The notes beneath the pieces are model-generated. The model was given only the letters and a program-made list of their open reading frames with translations. It was not told where the DNA came from and did no database searches. 64,000 nt of DNA from Prorocentrum cordatum (lineage: Eukaryota; Sar; Dinophyceae; Prorocentrales; Prorocentraceae): NCBI GenBank assembly GCA_963575745.1, contig CAUYUJ010001392.1, positions 417,759 through 481,758 of the forward strand, read 5' to 3'. The position numbers and the translations under genes are program-made. Below, piece by piece: positions 10,340 to 21,100 of the stretch. Position 1 is the first letter of the stretch; every line of letters starts with the position of its first letter.

Positions 10340-11559
10340 CTGGGAGCCCTCTTTTGGACGTCTCTTAGAAGGCTCGGAGGCCTCCTTTGATTTTTTTTGG
10401 GGGGGGGGCTCTTGGGGCCGTCTTGGGCGTTGGGCCTTCTTAGGCCGTTTGGGGGGGTCTTGGGCGCCTGTAGGGCTGCCTCGGGCCCGTCCTCTTCTAG
10501 CCCTCTTGGGCTGTCCTGGGCGCCTCTTGGGCTGTCCTGGGGCCGCCCGGGACCGTTCTGGGGCCCCCTGGAAGCTCTCATGGGGCGATCTTGGGGGCCA
10601 GTATGGCTGTCGTGGGCGCCGTGGACACGAGGAAAGCGAATATGTTAAAATTGTGCGGTTTCCCAAGGTTTGGGGCGCAGCACTCTTGGATGTCTCTTGG
10701 AAGGGCTTGGAAGCCTCCTTTGGGCCTCTTCGAGGCCTCTTGGGGCCGTCTTGGGCGCCTCGTGGGCCGTCTTAGGCCGTTTATGTAGGGCGGTCTCGGT
10801 CGCCTCTGGGGCTGCCTCGGGCCCGTCTTGCGCCGCTCTTCGAGCCCTCTTGGGCTGCCCTGGGCGCCTCTTGGGCTGTCCTGGGGCCGCCTTGAACCGT
10901 CCTGGGGCCCCTGGGAGCCCTCTTAGGGCGTCTTGGGGCGATCTATGTTAAAATTGTGCGTCTTCTCTCGGGATTGGGACGAATTTTGCTTCTGAGCCCT
11001 CTTGGACGTCTCTTGGAAGGAATTGGAGGCCTCCTTTGGGCCTCTTGGGTCCGTCTTGGGCGCCTCTTGGGCCGTGTCAAGCTGTTCAGGGTGGTCTTGG
11101 GCGCCTCTAGGGCTGTCTCGGGCCCGTCTTGTGCCGCTCTTCGAGCCCTCTTGGGCTGTCCTGGGCGCCTCTTGGGCTGTCCTGGGGCCGCCTGGGACCG
11201 TTCTGGGGCTCCCTGGAGGCCCTCTTGCGGCGTCTTGGGGCGATCTTTGGGGCCTGTATGGCCGTCTTGGACGCGTTGCGGACGCAAAGCGCAGGAATTG
11301 CAAAAATGCAAGTTTTCCCTAGGGATTGGGACGATTTTTCCTTGTTCGAGCTCTCTTGGGCCGTCGGGAGGCCATCTTGGACGTCGTGGAGCGCTCTTGG
11401 ACCTTTTCGGAGGCCCTCTTGGGCCGTCTGGGGCCGTCTTGGGGCCCTCGTGAAGGCCTCCAGGGGCGTCTCGGAGCGCTCTTGGGCCATCTTGGAGCGT
11501 CTCCGAGCGCGCCGGGGCCTGCTGGGGCTCGCAGGGGCCTGCTACGCCATTTTGGTCCG
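10340..11559 (+). repeat. TCTTGGG block with class C motifs
   Basis: Degenerate TCTTGGG repeats. The AT-richer class C motif appears at about 10265, 10610, 10940 and 11275 (GTGGACACGAGGAAA... GATTGGGACGAATTTTGC), roughly every 330 bases. The block is therefore a higher-order repeat of four units. Confidence 0.8.
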
Positions 11560-11632
11560 AATCGCCTCTCTCACACGCGCGGGGCCCTGCACTGTAGTAT
11601 AGACTAGGGCGAACCCGTGGACTTCGCCCACG
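11560..11632 (-). pseudogene. PPR-start relic and hairpin terminus
   Basis: After CTAG the minus strand reads TCTATACTACAGTGCAGGGC, which aligns with the first bases of a PPR island, then leaves PPR similarity. The hairpin CGTGG...CCACG keeps the outer pairs with one inner mismatch. Confidence 0.65.
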
Positions 11633-11639
11633 ACCTTCG

Positions 11640-12285
11640 GGTCCCCCACGGTGCGCCTCGCAGGCTCTGGAAACTTACTTCTGCTTGTCCTGTCGCAACC
11701 TGAGGGCGGGCGCTGCCTCCTCCGAGGGATAGTTCGGGAGCTCCTCGGAGCTTCCTTTCGGCAGCCTGGACGCCTCCGGCGGCGCCCCCGGGGCGTGGGC
11801 GCCGCTCGGCCTCCTGGGGGCCTCTTGGGGCTCTCTTGGGCCGTCTTGGGTGCCGCTGGGGCCGCCCAGGGCCGTCTTGGGCGCCTCTGCGGCCGTCTAA
11901 ATATCGTCTTGGCGCCGTCTTGGGCAGCTCTTGAGGCTGTCTTGGATGCCTCTTGGGTTGTCATGGGCGCCTCAGGAGCCGTCCGGATGCTGTGTTGGGC
12001 CCTCTTGGGGCCCTCATGTGGCTGCCCTGAGAGGTCTTGAGGCACTCTTGGGAGCCTGTATGGCCGCCGTGGAAACGTCGGAGACGAAAAGCACGGGAAT
12101 TACGAAAATGATGGTTTTCCCTAGGAGTTGTGACGATTTATTCATGTTCGGGCCCTCTCGGGGCCCTTCTCGGTGCCCCGTCGGGACGTTCTGGAGGCGT
12201 CTAAGCCATGTAGAAGGAACTTTGGGCGCCTTGGAGTCTCTCTTGGACGGCCTTGGGACCCCTTGGCTGTAAGGGCGCGAAGGGG
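11640..12285 (+). repeat. TCTTGGG block with one class C motif
   Basis: Class C motif at 12064-12150 (GAAAAGCACGGGAATTACG, CCCTAGGAGTTGTGACG). Confidence 0.75.
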
Positions 12286-12289
12286 TTAA

Positions 12290-12530
12290 ATGCCTTCACT
12301 TTGAAAGTGAGTTTCAAAGTTTCGTGACTTTGCATTACTGTAAAGTTTCGTTGGAAGTCAAAGTGAAAGTCGGGGCGACTTTGACTTTGGGTTCTAACAA
12401 AATTTTCAAAGTGGGTTTGAAAGTCAAAGTGGAAGTACTTTCGCTGTGACTTTCAAACCCAACGTAAAAGTCGACGTCTTCGACTTTAACCTTGACTTTC
12501 ACTAGACTCTGAAAGTGAAATAACAGATGA
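12290..12530. repeat. ACTTTGAAAGT-type repeat, left flank of TG tract
   Basis: Repeats of AAAGTC/GACTTTC in both orientations, so this stretch can fold on itself. The same words recur at 13405-13450 on the other side of the TG-rich tract. Confidence 0.8.
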
Positions 12531-12539
12531 AGATTACTA

Positions 12540-13404
12540 GGACCGTGGGTGCGGGAAGTGAGTGTGTGTGTGTGTTGTGTGTCGGGAGCTGTGGGGTGTG
12601 TCGGTGTGTGTGTGTCGGTGTGTGTGTGGGTGTTTGCGGCTGTGTGTGAGAGTTAGTAGAGGTGTGTGTGTGTGTGGCTGAGTTTCTGGGGTGCTTCTGG
12701 TATTTGTATCAGTGTGTCTGTGGTGTGTGCTTGTGTGTCTGTTGGTGTGTGTAGGTGTGTGGGTGTCTATGTTGGGGGGGTGTCTAGGGTGGGGAGCATG
12801 TATCTTCAACCGAGGTTACCGCTGGTGGACTCGTAGTGGCTCTTTCTCATGAAGTTCTCTCGTCAAGTTTGAGGTCTGTGTATGAGTGTGTTGGTGTGTG
12901 TGTGTTGGTGTGTGTGTGTGTGCGTCGGTGTCTGTGGGAGTGGTGCGGGTGTGTCTGAGGGGGTTGTTTGTCAAGGTGTGTGGGGGTGTGGGGGGGGGAG
13001 GGGCTGTCTTCGTGTGGTGGGTTTTCTGGGCCGTGGCGGGAACGTGGGGGTGTGTAGGGGGTTTATAGCTGTGTATGGGGTCTTTGTGGAGGTGTGTGAA
13101 GGTGTGTGTATGGCTCTGTGTGTGGGGGTGCATGCGAGTGTGGCTGTGTGTGAGGAAGTTGTTGTGCAGGTGTGTGTGTGTGGGTTGGTGTGTATAGGTG
13201 TGTGTGTGTGTCCGTGTATATGTGGGTGTGTGTGGTTCTGAGTGAGGGGCTGTCTGTGGGGGTCTAAGGGTGTGGGTGGAGGTGCGTGTCTCGGTGTGTG
13301 TGGTGTGTGTGTGGGTGTGTGAGTGAGTGTGTGTGGGTGGGTGGGTGAGTGTGTGGGTGGGTGTGTGGGTGTGCGGGTGGATGTATGGGTGTGGGTGTGT
13401 GGGT
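12540..13404 (+). repeat. TG-rich tract
   Basis: About 860 bases of GTGTGTG, GGGTGTG and TGTGGG. Long Cys/Val/Gly or His/Thr frames here are artefacts of the repeat. Confidence 0.95.
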
Positions 13405-13449
13405 CGTGCCACTTTGACTTTGGGTTTGAAAGTGGGTTTCAAAGTGGGT

Positions 13450-14389
13450 TTGTCTTGGGCCGCTCTTGGGGCTCTCCTGCCTGCCGTCGTGGGCCGTCGT
13501 GGGCGGCTCGGGAGCCGTGCTGGGGCCGCCGTGGGTCGTCCTGGGGCCGCCAAGTCCTCGGCCCGCCCGGCAGGGCCCGAGGCCCTCGCCCCAGGGTGTC
13601 TTCTTCGCCCGGGTCCGGCTTCCCCCGGGCTGCCCGGTGGGCTGCGGCGGCTGGGCTCGAGCTGCGCCCGCCGCCTGCGCAGGGCGCGTCGTCGGAGGTC
13701 CCTCGAACGTCGGAGCCTGTGCGGGGGGGGAGGAGCCGGTCGGTTCCAGGTGGCGTGATGGGGCGCGCCTGCGCCGCGCGACTCCGCGCAAGGCTCGCGG
13801 TGGCATGTGGGGGCGCGGGTGGGTGGGGGGCCGTCTGCCTGCGCTGCCGAAGCCTGACGGCGGGCACTGCCTTCTGCATGGGAACCGGTCGGGAGCCCTC
13901 GGGGGGCCTTCCTTTCGGCCTCCAGGGGGCCTCTTGGGGCCCTCTTGGGCCGTCTTGCGGCCTCCTGGGGGCCTCCGGGGGCCCTCTGGGGCCGTGTGGG
14001 GTGCCTCATGAGGCGTCTTGGGGCGATCTTGGGGGCCTGTGTTGGCGTCTCGGACGTCGAGAAAACGAAAACCACGGGAATCGTGAAAATGTCCTTTTCC
14101 CTCGGGGTTGAAGCGATTTTTCTTTGTTCGGGCTCTCTTGGGGCTGTTCTTGGAGCCCACTTGGAGCGTTTTGGGAGCCTCTTGGGCCGTCTGGAAGCTA
14201 TCTGGGGCGTCTGCGCGTGGTCTTGGCCTGTCTCGGAGGCTCTCTGGGACCGTCTTGGACTGTCCTGGGGCCTTCTTGGGGGCCTCCAGGGACGTCTCAG
14301 GGCGCTCTTGGGCCATCCTGGAAGCCCGCCGGGGCCTGCTGGGGCTCGCAGGGGCCGCTGGGGCGCAGGAGGGCAGAACCGTGCCGCCT
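13450..14389 (+). repeat. TCTTGGG block with one class C motif
   Basis: Class C motif at 14045-14130 (GAAAACCACGGGAATCG, GTTGAAGCGATTTTTC). Confidence 0.75.
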
Positions 14390-14460
14390 GCGCTTCTGGC
14401 ACGCGCGGGGCTCTGCAATGCAGCAGAGACTAGGGCCGGCCCGCGGCAGTCCGGGCGCGG
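14390..14460 (-). pseudogene. PPR-start relic with decayed hairpin
   Basis: CTAG at 14430-14433 is followed on the minus strand by TCTCTGCTGCATTGCAGAGC, matching the other relics. The stem has decayed to CCGCG/CGCGG. Confidence 0.5.
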
Positions 14461-14735
14461 AATCTGCCCGCCATGGCGTGGCCTCCGCACTGGGGCCGCT
14501 CAGGCGCCCAGAGCACCGCAGGATCACCGATAGGACGCTGGAGGAACTGTCCAGTTGGTCTACTTGGGATGCGTGTTAGGAGCCTTCTCGCCCTCCTCGT
14601 CTTCCCCTGGATCCTTCAGCCCGTCGATCTTCGTTAGGAGCCGTCTCGGTGTGTCTGGACCCTCTGGGGGCATCCTTCGGGTAATGCTCGGGACATGTCG
14701 GTGGGTCCTGTCGGCTTGTGGGGCAATTGTGGACG

Positions 14736-14809
14736 TCCTCCTCCTCCTCCTCCTCCTCCTCCTCCTCCTCCTCCTCCTCCTCCTCCTCCTCCTCCTCCTC
14801 CTCCTCCTC
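14736..14809 (+). repeat. (CTC)n microsatellite
   Basis: Pure CTC run of about 24 units. Confidence 0.95.
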
Positions 14810-14879
14810 GTCCCTCGATCCTTCATCCTGTCGATCTTCGATCGTCAGTCGTCGACGCTCCCCGAGAGAGAAGCATCGA

Positions 14880-15505
14880 AGGCCCCTTAGGGGCCGTTTG
14901 GGGGCCTCTTTTCCTCCTGGGGGTCTCTCGGGGCCTTCTTGGGCCGTCTGGAGTGCCCCTGGAGCCGTCTTGGGGCGATCTGGGGCCGTCTGGGGCGCCT
15001 CTCGGGCCATCTTGGGACCGTCTGGGGGCTAACTTGGGCCGTTATTGGGCACTCTTGGGGCTGTCTTGGGTACCTCTTGGGCCGTCCTGGGCGCCTCTGG
15101 AGCCGTCCCCAGAGCCGCCTCGGGCCGTTTGAGGGCCCTCCCAGGGGCGTCTTGGGGCGATCCTGGGGGCCTGTAAAGCCGTCTTGGAGACTGTGCACAC
15201 GGAAAGAACGAGCATATCAAAAGCAGACGTTTTCAGAAGGGAGTGGGACGAGGTTTGCCTCTTGGGGCCCTCGTGGGGTGCTTCCTGGGCCGTCTCGGGA
15301 GCCTCCAGGCCTGCCTTGGAGGCCCCTGGTGCCATCCTCGGGCTCGCCTGGGGTCCTCTTGCGGCGTCCAGGCGCCCTCTTGAGCGTCTCTGAGCCGCCT
15401 TGGGGCCGCCTCGGGGCACCTTGGGGCCCCCCGGAGCCGTTTCGGAGCGCCCGGGGGACTCGCGGGGCGCCCCGGAGGGCCCGGGGCGGCCTTTCGGGAC
15501 AGAGG
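14880..15505 (+). repeat. TCTTGGG block with one class C motif
   Basis: Class C variant at 15180-15255 (AACGAGCATATCAAAAGC, GGAGTGGGACGAGG). Confidence 0.7.
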
Positions 15506-15506
15506 A

Positions 15507-15575
15507 CCTTCTCGCACGCAAAGATCGCTGCATGGCAGAAGAGACGATTGCGAAACCGTGGATTACACCCACGGT
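15507..15575 (-). pseudogene. PPR-start relic and hairpin terminus
   Basis: Minus strand TTTGCGTGCGAGAAGG matches the ACEKG codons. The hairpin ACCGTGG/CCACGGT (555-561 with 569-575) keeps seven pairs around a longer loop, and CTAG has become a variant tetranucleotide. Confidence 0.55.
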
Positions 15576-15579
15576 GTTC

Positions 15580-17049
15580 TGAACCTGGGACTCGCACACC
15601 GTGAGTGAGCAGCTCGGTGAAGTTGAACAGCTCGGGCGTCCCTGGGGCCGTGTTGGAGGCATGTTGAGCTCTCCTGCGAGCCTGCCTGGGACGTCTTGAA
15701 GGCCTCTTGCGGTTGCTGGGCGCCTCTGGGGCCATTCCTGGGGTGTCCCCCAGAGCCTCGTCTGGGGGACAGCCCGGGAAACTGATTGTGCGTGCGTGCT
15801 GTGAGGTTGCCGTCAGAAGGTCCCCCCTGTCACCCCTGAGGTTGGCTGCAGGGTTTGCTGTAGGCTCTGGGAGCCAGGGCTGGAAGCTGTCTTCGAATAT
15901 CCTGGTGGGGTTGCGCCATCTCGGAGTGGTCCAGAGAGGGATCTCGTGGTCTTGGGGCTGTCCTGGGTACCACCGAGGGCTCTACTCGGCCGGAGGGGGG
16001 GAGCGAGATGCTGGTCACCGCAGCGTCTGATGGCCACCCCCCTGTCACCCCTAGTCGGCCGTCGAGGGGGAGGGACCGAAGTGGCTGCAGTTCCCACCTG
16101 CCTCCCCTAACAGGCGCAGTGGAGGCCCCAGAGCGGCCAGAGCCTCGACGAGGGGAGGAAGAAGAGATCAGAGGAGACGGCTCCGGGAGTCTCTTCCCGG
16201 GACCGCTCTTGGGAGCTCCGTGGGAACTGCCGGAGTCTCCTGGCAAGCGTCGGAGTCTCGTGGGCGACTCTGGGACATCTCGGAGTGGCCCTGGGGCCGA
16301 CCCTGGGAGCTCTGTGGAGAAAATCGGAGCCTCATGGGAGACTCTGGGGCATTTCCGAGTGGTCTGAGGCCTGTCTTTGGGCATCAGGGGCGATCTTTGG
16401 AGAGTTTGGGGTTCGAGAGACGGCGAAAGGGCGGCGTAGTTCGAGGCACTCTCCTTGGGAGCTCCTTGCGAACCATCGGAGTCTCTTGGGGGACTCTGGG
16501 GCATGTGGGAGCGGTCCTTGGAGGGTTCCTGGCCCACTGGGGGCTGTGGAAAGGGCGTCGTCTGGGCTCCCTTCGGCCCCTCTTCGAGACCTTGTGGGGA
16601 TCTCTCCGGATCCTCTGGGGGCCCTCTTAGCATATGTCGAAGCTTTCTTGGACCGTTTCGGGGGCCTCTTGGGCCGTCCTGGAGCCATGTACGGGGTCTC
16701 GGGCCGTCTTCGAGCTCGCTTTGGTATTTGTTGAGCAGCTCCTAGGGCCCTCTTGGGGCTGTTTTCAGACCACCAGGCGCTCTATGAGGCTGTCGTGGGC
16801 TTATCCTGGGCAAACCCTCTATGGCCGTCTTGGGCACTTGGCGGGGCCTCCTGGACCGTCTTGGGGCGATCTGGGGTGGCCCTGGAGCCGTCGGACGGAG
16901 CGTCTCGGAGCTGTCTTGGGACTGTCAGTGGCCGTCTTAGGGCCACCGAGGGACTCACTGGAGCAGTCTGAGAGCGCCGTGGCCTTCATGGACAGCTTTT
17001 TCACGACAGCCCATTTTCGCACGCGCAACGCCCAGAATGGTAGTCCAGA
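15580..17049 (+). repeat. module with class D sequence
   Basis: 15800-16640 shares TTTGCTG(T/C)AGGCTCTGGG and GGAGTCTCTTGGG(A/G)GACTCTGG with 29740-30860. The second word is itself a 7-bp hairpin repeated every 80-240 bases. Ordinary TCTTGGG sequence continues to 17.0 kb. No gene recognised. Confidence 0.65.
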
Positions 17050-17154
17050 TGACATCTGGCTCCAGCGTCGCCTCCCGCATCCCGCTCAGCAGCGACAGAG
17101 CCCGCTGCCACTGCTCGCCCTTCTCGCACGCACTCATCCCAGCGTTGTAAATGA
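17050..17154 (-). CDS. PPR repeat island
   Basis: One 35-residue PPR repeat, IYNAGMSACEKGEQWQR then ALSLLSGMREATLEPDVI. The island is 105 bases, begins right after CTAG (17155-17158) and ends GATGTC A|TC. The first residue is Ile instead of Ser. Downstream on the minus strand the DNA enters another weak PPR-start relic (TGCGCGTGCGAAAATGG near 17030) before the repeat block. Confidence 0.75.
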
Positions 17155-17183
17155 CTAGGGCAGACCTGTGGACTCCGTCCACG
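17155..17183 (-). other. hairpin plus CTAG terminus
   Basis: Stem TGTGGAC (17167-17173) with GTCCACG (17177-17183), loop TCC; the outermost pair is a T-G wobble. CTAG lies at 17155-17158. Confidence 0.8.
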
Positions 17184-17218
17184 ACATCAGCTCGACGTGG
17201 CGAGGGGTCTCTAGGCAA

Positions 17219-17296
17219 GCGCGGGGGGGTGCGGCTGCAGGGCCGAAAGGCAATCATGATGGCGTCGGGCTCCAGCTTGGCTTTCCACAACCACAT
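17219..17296 (-). pseudogene. relic of PPR repeat end
   Basis: Minus strand reads MWLWKAKLEPDAIMIAF. It matches the end of a PPR repeat (WEAKLEPNVI) with the first half missing. The frame is open from here through the hairpin region into the island at 17154. Confidence 0.6.
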
Positions 17297-17317
17297 CTCG
17301 CAGTGCAGCGCCAGGCC

Positions 17318-17400
17318 CCTCCTCCTCCTCCTCCTGCTCCTTCTCCTCCTCCTCTTCCACCTTCTCCTCCTCTTTCGCTCGATTCTCCATGCCCTCGGTC
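17318..17400 (+). repeat. (CTC)n-like tract
   Basis: CTCCTC units mixed with TTC. Confidence 0.85.
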
Positions 17401-17519
17401 GGCAATCGTCGATCCTACGACGACTCTCCCCAACAGAGAAACATCGAAGGCCCTCGGAGCGTCCAACATTGTTCTTTTGTGCCTTCGATATGCCGGTCGC
17501 CTCTCGTCCGCTCCCCCCC

Positions 17520-18299
17520 TCCTGGAAGCAATTCTGAGGCCACTTAGGGCTTCGTGGGGGCCGTTTGGGGATCTCTTGGGGCGTTTTTGCCTGCGATATG
17601 CCTGTCGCCTCTCGTCCGCTCCCCCGCTCCTGGAGGGAATTCTGAAGCCACTGAAGGCTTCGTGGGGGCCGTTTCGGAGCCTCTTCGGCCTTCTTTTGGG
17701 CCTCCCGGGGGGGCTCTTAGGGCCCTCTCGGGCCGTCTTGGGTGCCTCTTGGGCCGTCTTGGGGCCGTCTGAGGCCCGCCTCGGCGCCTCTTGGGCTGTC
17801 TTGGGCCGTCTTGGGCCGCTCCTGGGGCCGTCTTGGGTGCCTCTTGGGCCGTCTTGGGCGCCTCCTGGGCCGTCCTGGGGCCGTCCTGGGGCGTCTTGGG
17901 ACCGTCTTGGGGCCCTCCTGGCCCGTCTTGGGGCTCTCTTGGGGTCCTCTTCGGCCGTCTTGGAGCGGTCGGGGGGACTTCTTGGGCCGTCTTGGAGCGT
18001 CGGGAAGCCGAAGAGGCGAGGAGGCCGAAAACATCGAAAAACACAATAGAAATCGACGATTTCTGTCGCTCGGGGCCCTCTTGGGAGGCCTCTTGGGAGG
18101 CCTCTTCGGGCGTCTTGGACGCCTCTTGGGCCGTCTGGGGCGAATCTCGGGCGTCTTGGGCCCATCTTTAAGCGTGCCGGGGCTCTCCGGGGCCGTCTTG
18201 GGGGCTTCGGGGGGCCCTCTCGGCGTGTCCTGGAGCCTGCCTGGGCGGCCCGGGGCGGCCCGGGGCCAGCCCGGGGCGGTTTCGGTGCATTGGGGCCTG
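17520..18299 (+). repeat. TCTTGGG block with class A motif
   Basis: One of the purest stretches (17740-18000): GGCCGTCTTGGG units mostly 10-11 bases apart. Class A motif at 18000-18065 (GGAAGCCGAAGAGGCGAG, ATAGAAATCGACGATTTC). Confidence 0.8.
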
Positions 18300-18347
18300 C
18301 GCCCTTCTGGCACGCACTGGGCCCTGCAATGTAGTAGAGATGACTAG
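18300..18347 (-). pseudogene. PPR-start relic without hairpin
   Basis: CTAG at 18344-18347, then TCATCTCTACTACATTGCAG on the minus strand. The hairpin position holds an unpaired sequence. Confidence 0.5.
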
Positions 18348-18517
18348 GGCTGACCCCTGAAATGACGCCCACGAGTGCCAATGGTCAGAATACCACTGCT
18401 GCTGCTCACTGCTTCAGGGTACGCCGTTTGCTTGGTGATTCTGAAGTCTGCCAGAGCAGCGCTAGCAGGATCAGCGGTGGCAGATCTTGGGGCATGGATA
18501 GTAGCAACAGCAGCAGC

Positions 18518-19232
18518 TCCACCTCCTCCTCCTCCTTTTCCTCCTCCTCCTCCTCCTCATCATCCTCCTCCTCCTCCTCCTCCCTCCTCCTCCTCCTCCT
18601 CCTCCTCCTCCTCCTCCTCCTCCTCCCTCCCTCCTCCTCCTCCTCACTCCTCCTCCTCCTCCTCCTCCTCCTCCTCCTCCTCCTTCTCCTCTACCTCCTC
18701 TACCTCCTCTACCTCCTCCTCTCCTCCCTCCTCTCCTCCTCCCTCCTCCGCCTCCTCCTCCTCCTCCTCCTCCTCCTCCTCCTCTCCTCCCTTCCTCCTC
18801 CTCCCTCCTCCTCCTCCCTCCTCCTCTCCTCCTCCTCCTCCTCCTCTCCTCCTCCTCCTCCTCCTTACCTCCTCCCTCCTCTACTCCTCTATCTCCTCCT
18901 CCTCCTCCTCTCCTCTCCTCCTCCTCCTCCTCCTCCTCCTCCTCCTCCTCCTCCTCCTCCTCCTCCTCCTCCTCCTCCTCCTCCTCCCTCCTCCTCCTCC
19001 TCCTCCTCCTCCTCCTCCTCCTCCTCCTCCTCCTCCTCTCCTCCTCCTCCTCCTCCTCCCTCCTCCTCCTCCTCCTCCTCCTCCTCCTCCTCCTCCTCCT
19101 CCTCCTCCTCCTCCTCCTCCTCCTCCTCCTCCTCCTCCTCCTCCTCCTCCTCCTCCTCCTCCTCCTCCTCCTCCTCCTCCTCCTCCTCCTCCACCTCCTC
19201 CTCCTCCTCCTCCTCCTCCTCCTCCTCCTCCT
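18518..19232 (+). repeat. (CTC)n tract of about 700 bases
   Basis: Almost pure CTC with a few TAC, CCC and CAT interruptions. Poly-Ser, poly-Pro and poly-Leu frames over it are artefacts. Its length makes it prone to assembly collapse. Confidence 0.97.
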
Positions 19233-19242
19233 TCCTTTTCTC

Positions 19243-19263
19243 CCGTAGCCATTTTGGCTCAAG
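19243..19263 (+). other. spliced-leader (DinoSL) relic
   Basis: CCGTAGCCATTTTGGCTC plus AAG matches 21 bases of the 22-base dinoflagellate spliced leader. Only the variable first base differs (C here). Known biology: this leader is joined to mRNAs by trans-splicing from a separate SL RNA, so finding it in front of a reading frame in genomic DNA marks a reverse-transcribed mRNA. An SL RNA gene is not indicated, because no GT donor follows the leader (AAG is followed by TTCG). Confidence 0.9.
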
Positions 19264-19421
19264 TTCGAAACCTTGCCGCGAGGCTTCGAGCTTGTCCGCA
19301 GCTGTGCGGCAGGCTCGAGTCGCTGGCTGTGGCCACAGGGGATTTTGCAACCACGGCACTCCTGCAAGGGGTGTGTCTGCTGTTTCTCGTTCTTCCAGTT
19401 GTGTGCGCTCCCGCCGCCGCG

Positions 19422-20861
19422 ATGTCGTGGCGCCAGCGCGCCCCCTGGCGTGGTGGCGGGCGCCGCAAGAACTCCCAGGGCCAGGGCAAGCAGCCGTATG
19501 TCTGCGGGGATTGCGGCCACTGGGAGTACAAGTCCTTCGGCAACTTCTGCTGCTCGAAGTGCGGGGGGAAATATCTCACGGCGAGCGTGCAGCACCCGCA
19601 TGCGCCAATGATGACAATGCTGAGCTACGTGCCGCCGCCGCCCTTCTGCTCGCTGCGAAGCCCGAACTTCGAGATGGATTTGCTCTATCTGTTCAAGGTG
19701 AAGCCCCAGTTCAGCCTGAATGGTCTGCGGCACGCTTGCAAAATGCAGCCAGTGCTGAGCGCACCCGCCTCACCCGAGTTGTTGAAGATGCGGCGAAGGC
19801 AGTGCGCTTGGCATCCCAAGATGTACATCATCGCAAGACGAAGGTGCAGAAGCTCGAGGAACAGCTGGTCGAGGCGAGGGAGTTCCTGGCCACGGACACG
19901 GCTGCCCACGAGAAGGCTGCACAATGCAAACGCGACGCTGATGAGGCGCTCCAGAGCTTCAACAAGGAGGTTTGGATGGAGGAGAAGCGCAAGGATCAAC
20001 GTCGTGCTCGAGAAGAAGCTCTTCTCTTGTGCTCGCGAAGAAGCTGAAGCTGCTCGAGGGCCTCCACAGGGAGCTGAGGTACATGGAGGGGGTTGCGAAC
20101 ATCGTGGTGGTCGTGAAGAGCCTTCTCCTGCTGGCGCTCGCGTGGATCCTGAGAGCATTCCCAACCTGGGCGACATGGACGAGGCCGCCATCCGTGCCTA
20201 TGCCGTGGAGAAGGGCCTTCCTCTGGAACCCCTGCTACAGTTCCAGAAGATGTCCACGAAGCTTGCTCAGGACGTCGAGATGGATGCTGAAAGGGAGGCC
20301 AGTGCTTCACCGCGGGCTCCGCGTCCGTCATGGCGCGGCGGGCGGCACGCCTGGGCGTCGCCACGAGCGGCAGGGCGGACATGCCCCACTCCTTCGGGCG
20401 CAGACGCTTTCCTCCGCCTCCTCCTCCTCCTCATCCTCCTCCTCCTCCTCCTCCTCCTCCTCCTCCTCCTCCTCCTTCTCCTCCTCGTCGTCGTGATTGG
20501 CCTGTCCTCGTCCTCCGCCTCCTCCTGCTCCTCCTCCTCCTCCTCCTCCTCCTCCTCCTCCTCCCTCCTCCTCCTCCTCCTCCTCCTCCTCCTCCACCCT
20601 CCTCCTCCTTCTCCTTCTCCTCCTCCTCCTCCCTCCTCCCCTCCTCCTCCTCCTCCTCCTCCTCCTCCTCCTCCTCCTCCTCCTCCTCCTCCTCCTCCTA
20701 CTTGTCCTCCTCCTCTTCGCCCTCCTCTTCCCCCTCCCGGAAGTCGTACGGTTCCGACTCCACCAGCAGGAGCGCCTGTGGCGGAGAAGAGCGACGACGG
20801 GGAGGAGACGGAGGAAGCCCAATGTGATTGGAATAAGCAGACCAAACAAAACCAAACATAG
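19422..20861 (+). pseudogene. retrocopied zinc-ribbon/coiled-coil protein, frameshifted
   Basis: The first ATG lies about 160 bases after the leader and starts MSWRQRAPWRGG. A CxxC pair (YVCGDCGHWEYKSFG) followed by NFCCSKCGGK gives a four-cysteine zinc ribbon within the first 50 residues. From about 19600 to 20040 the coding signal moves to another frame with a clear coiled coil (KVQKLEEQLVEAREFL). It then passes through the third frame (AKKLKLLEGLHREL) and returns to the first (LGDMDEAAIRAYAVEKGLPL). At least three frame changes make this non-functional as it stands. The first frame stays open through a (CTC)n tract (20410-20705) to a stop at 20859-20861. Zinc ribbon plus coiled coil recalls the first ORF of dinoflagellate LINEs; that identity is inference, and a cellular gene is possible. 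Confidence 0.6.
20410..20705 (+). repeat. (CTC)n tract inside the retrocopy
   Basis: CTC repeat with short interruptions. It either expanded inside the inserted cDNA or marks its 3' edge, in which case the copy would have landed inside a larger CTC array. Confidence 0.9.
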
Positions 20862-20869
20862 TCAAAACA

Positions 20870-21031
20870 CCCCCCCCCCTCAAAAAAAACAACAAACAAA
20901 CAAACAAACAGACAAACAAACAAACAAACAAACAAACAAACAAACAACAACAGCAGCAACAACAACAACGACAACAGCAGCAGCAACAACAACAACGCCA
21001 ACAGCAACAACCACAACAGCAACAACAGCAA

Positions 21032-21100
<69 letters not shown>

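Noticed and set aside
11548-11566. Possible second spliced-leader relic (GCCATTTTGG)
   Set aside because: Only about ten consecutive bases match and no frame or tail follows.
10340-18300. Long Arg/Pro/Gln-rich minus-strand frames (PKTAQEAPKTAPRRP)
   Set aside because: These are the TCTTGGG repeat translated; similar frames appear in several registers and on the other strand as Gly/Leu/Trp-rich frames.
19243-19263. SL RNA gene
   Set aside because: No splice donor follows the leader and no SL RNA body is seen; the leader is joined to a reading frame instead.
18375-20861. An 828-codon open frame
   Set aside because: Mostly Pro/Ser from (CTC)n. Only the part after 19422 is protein-like and that part changes frame.
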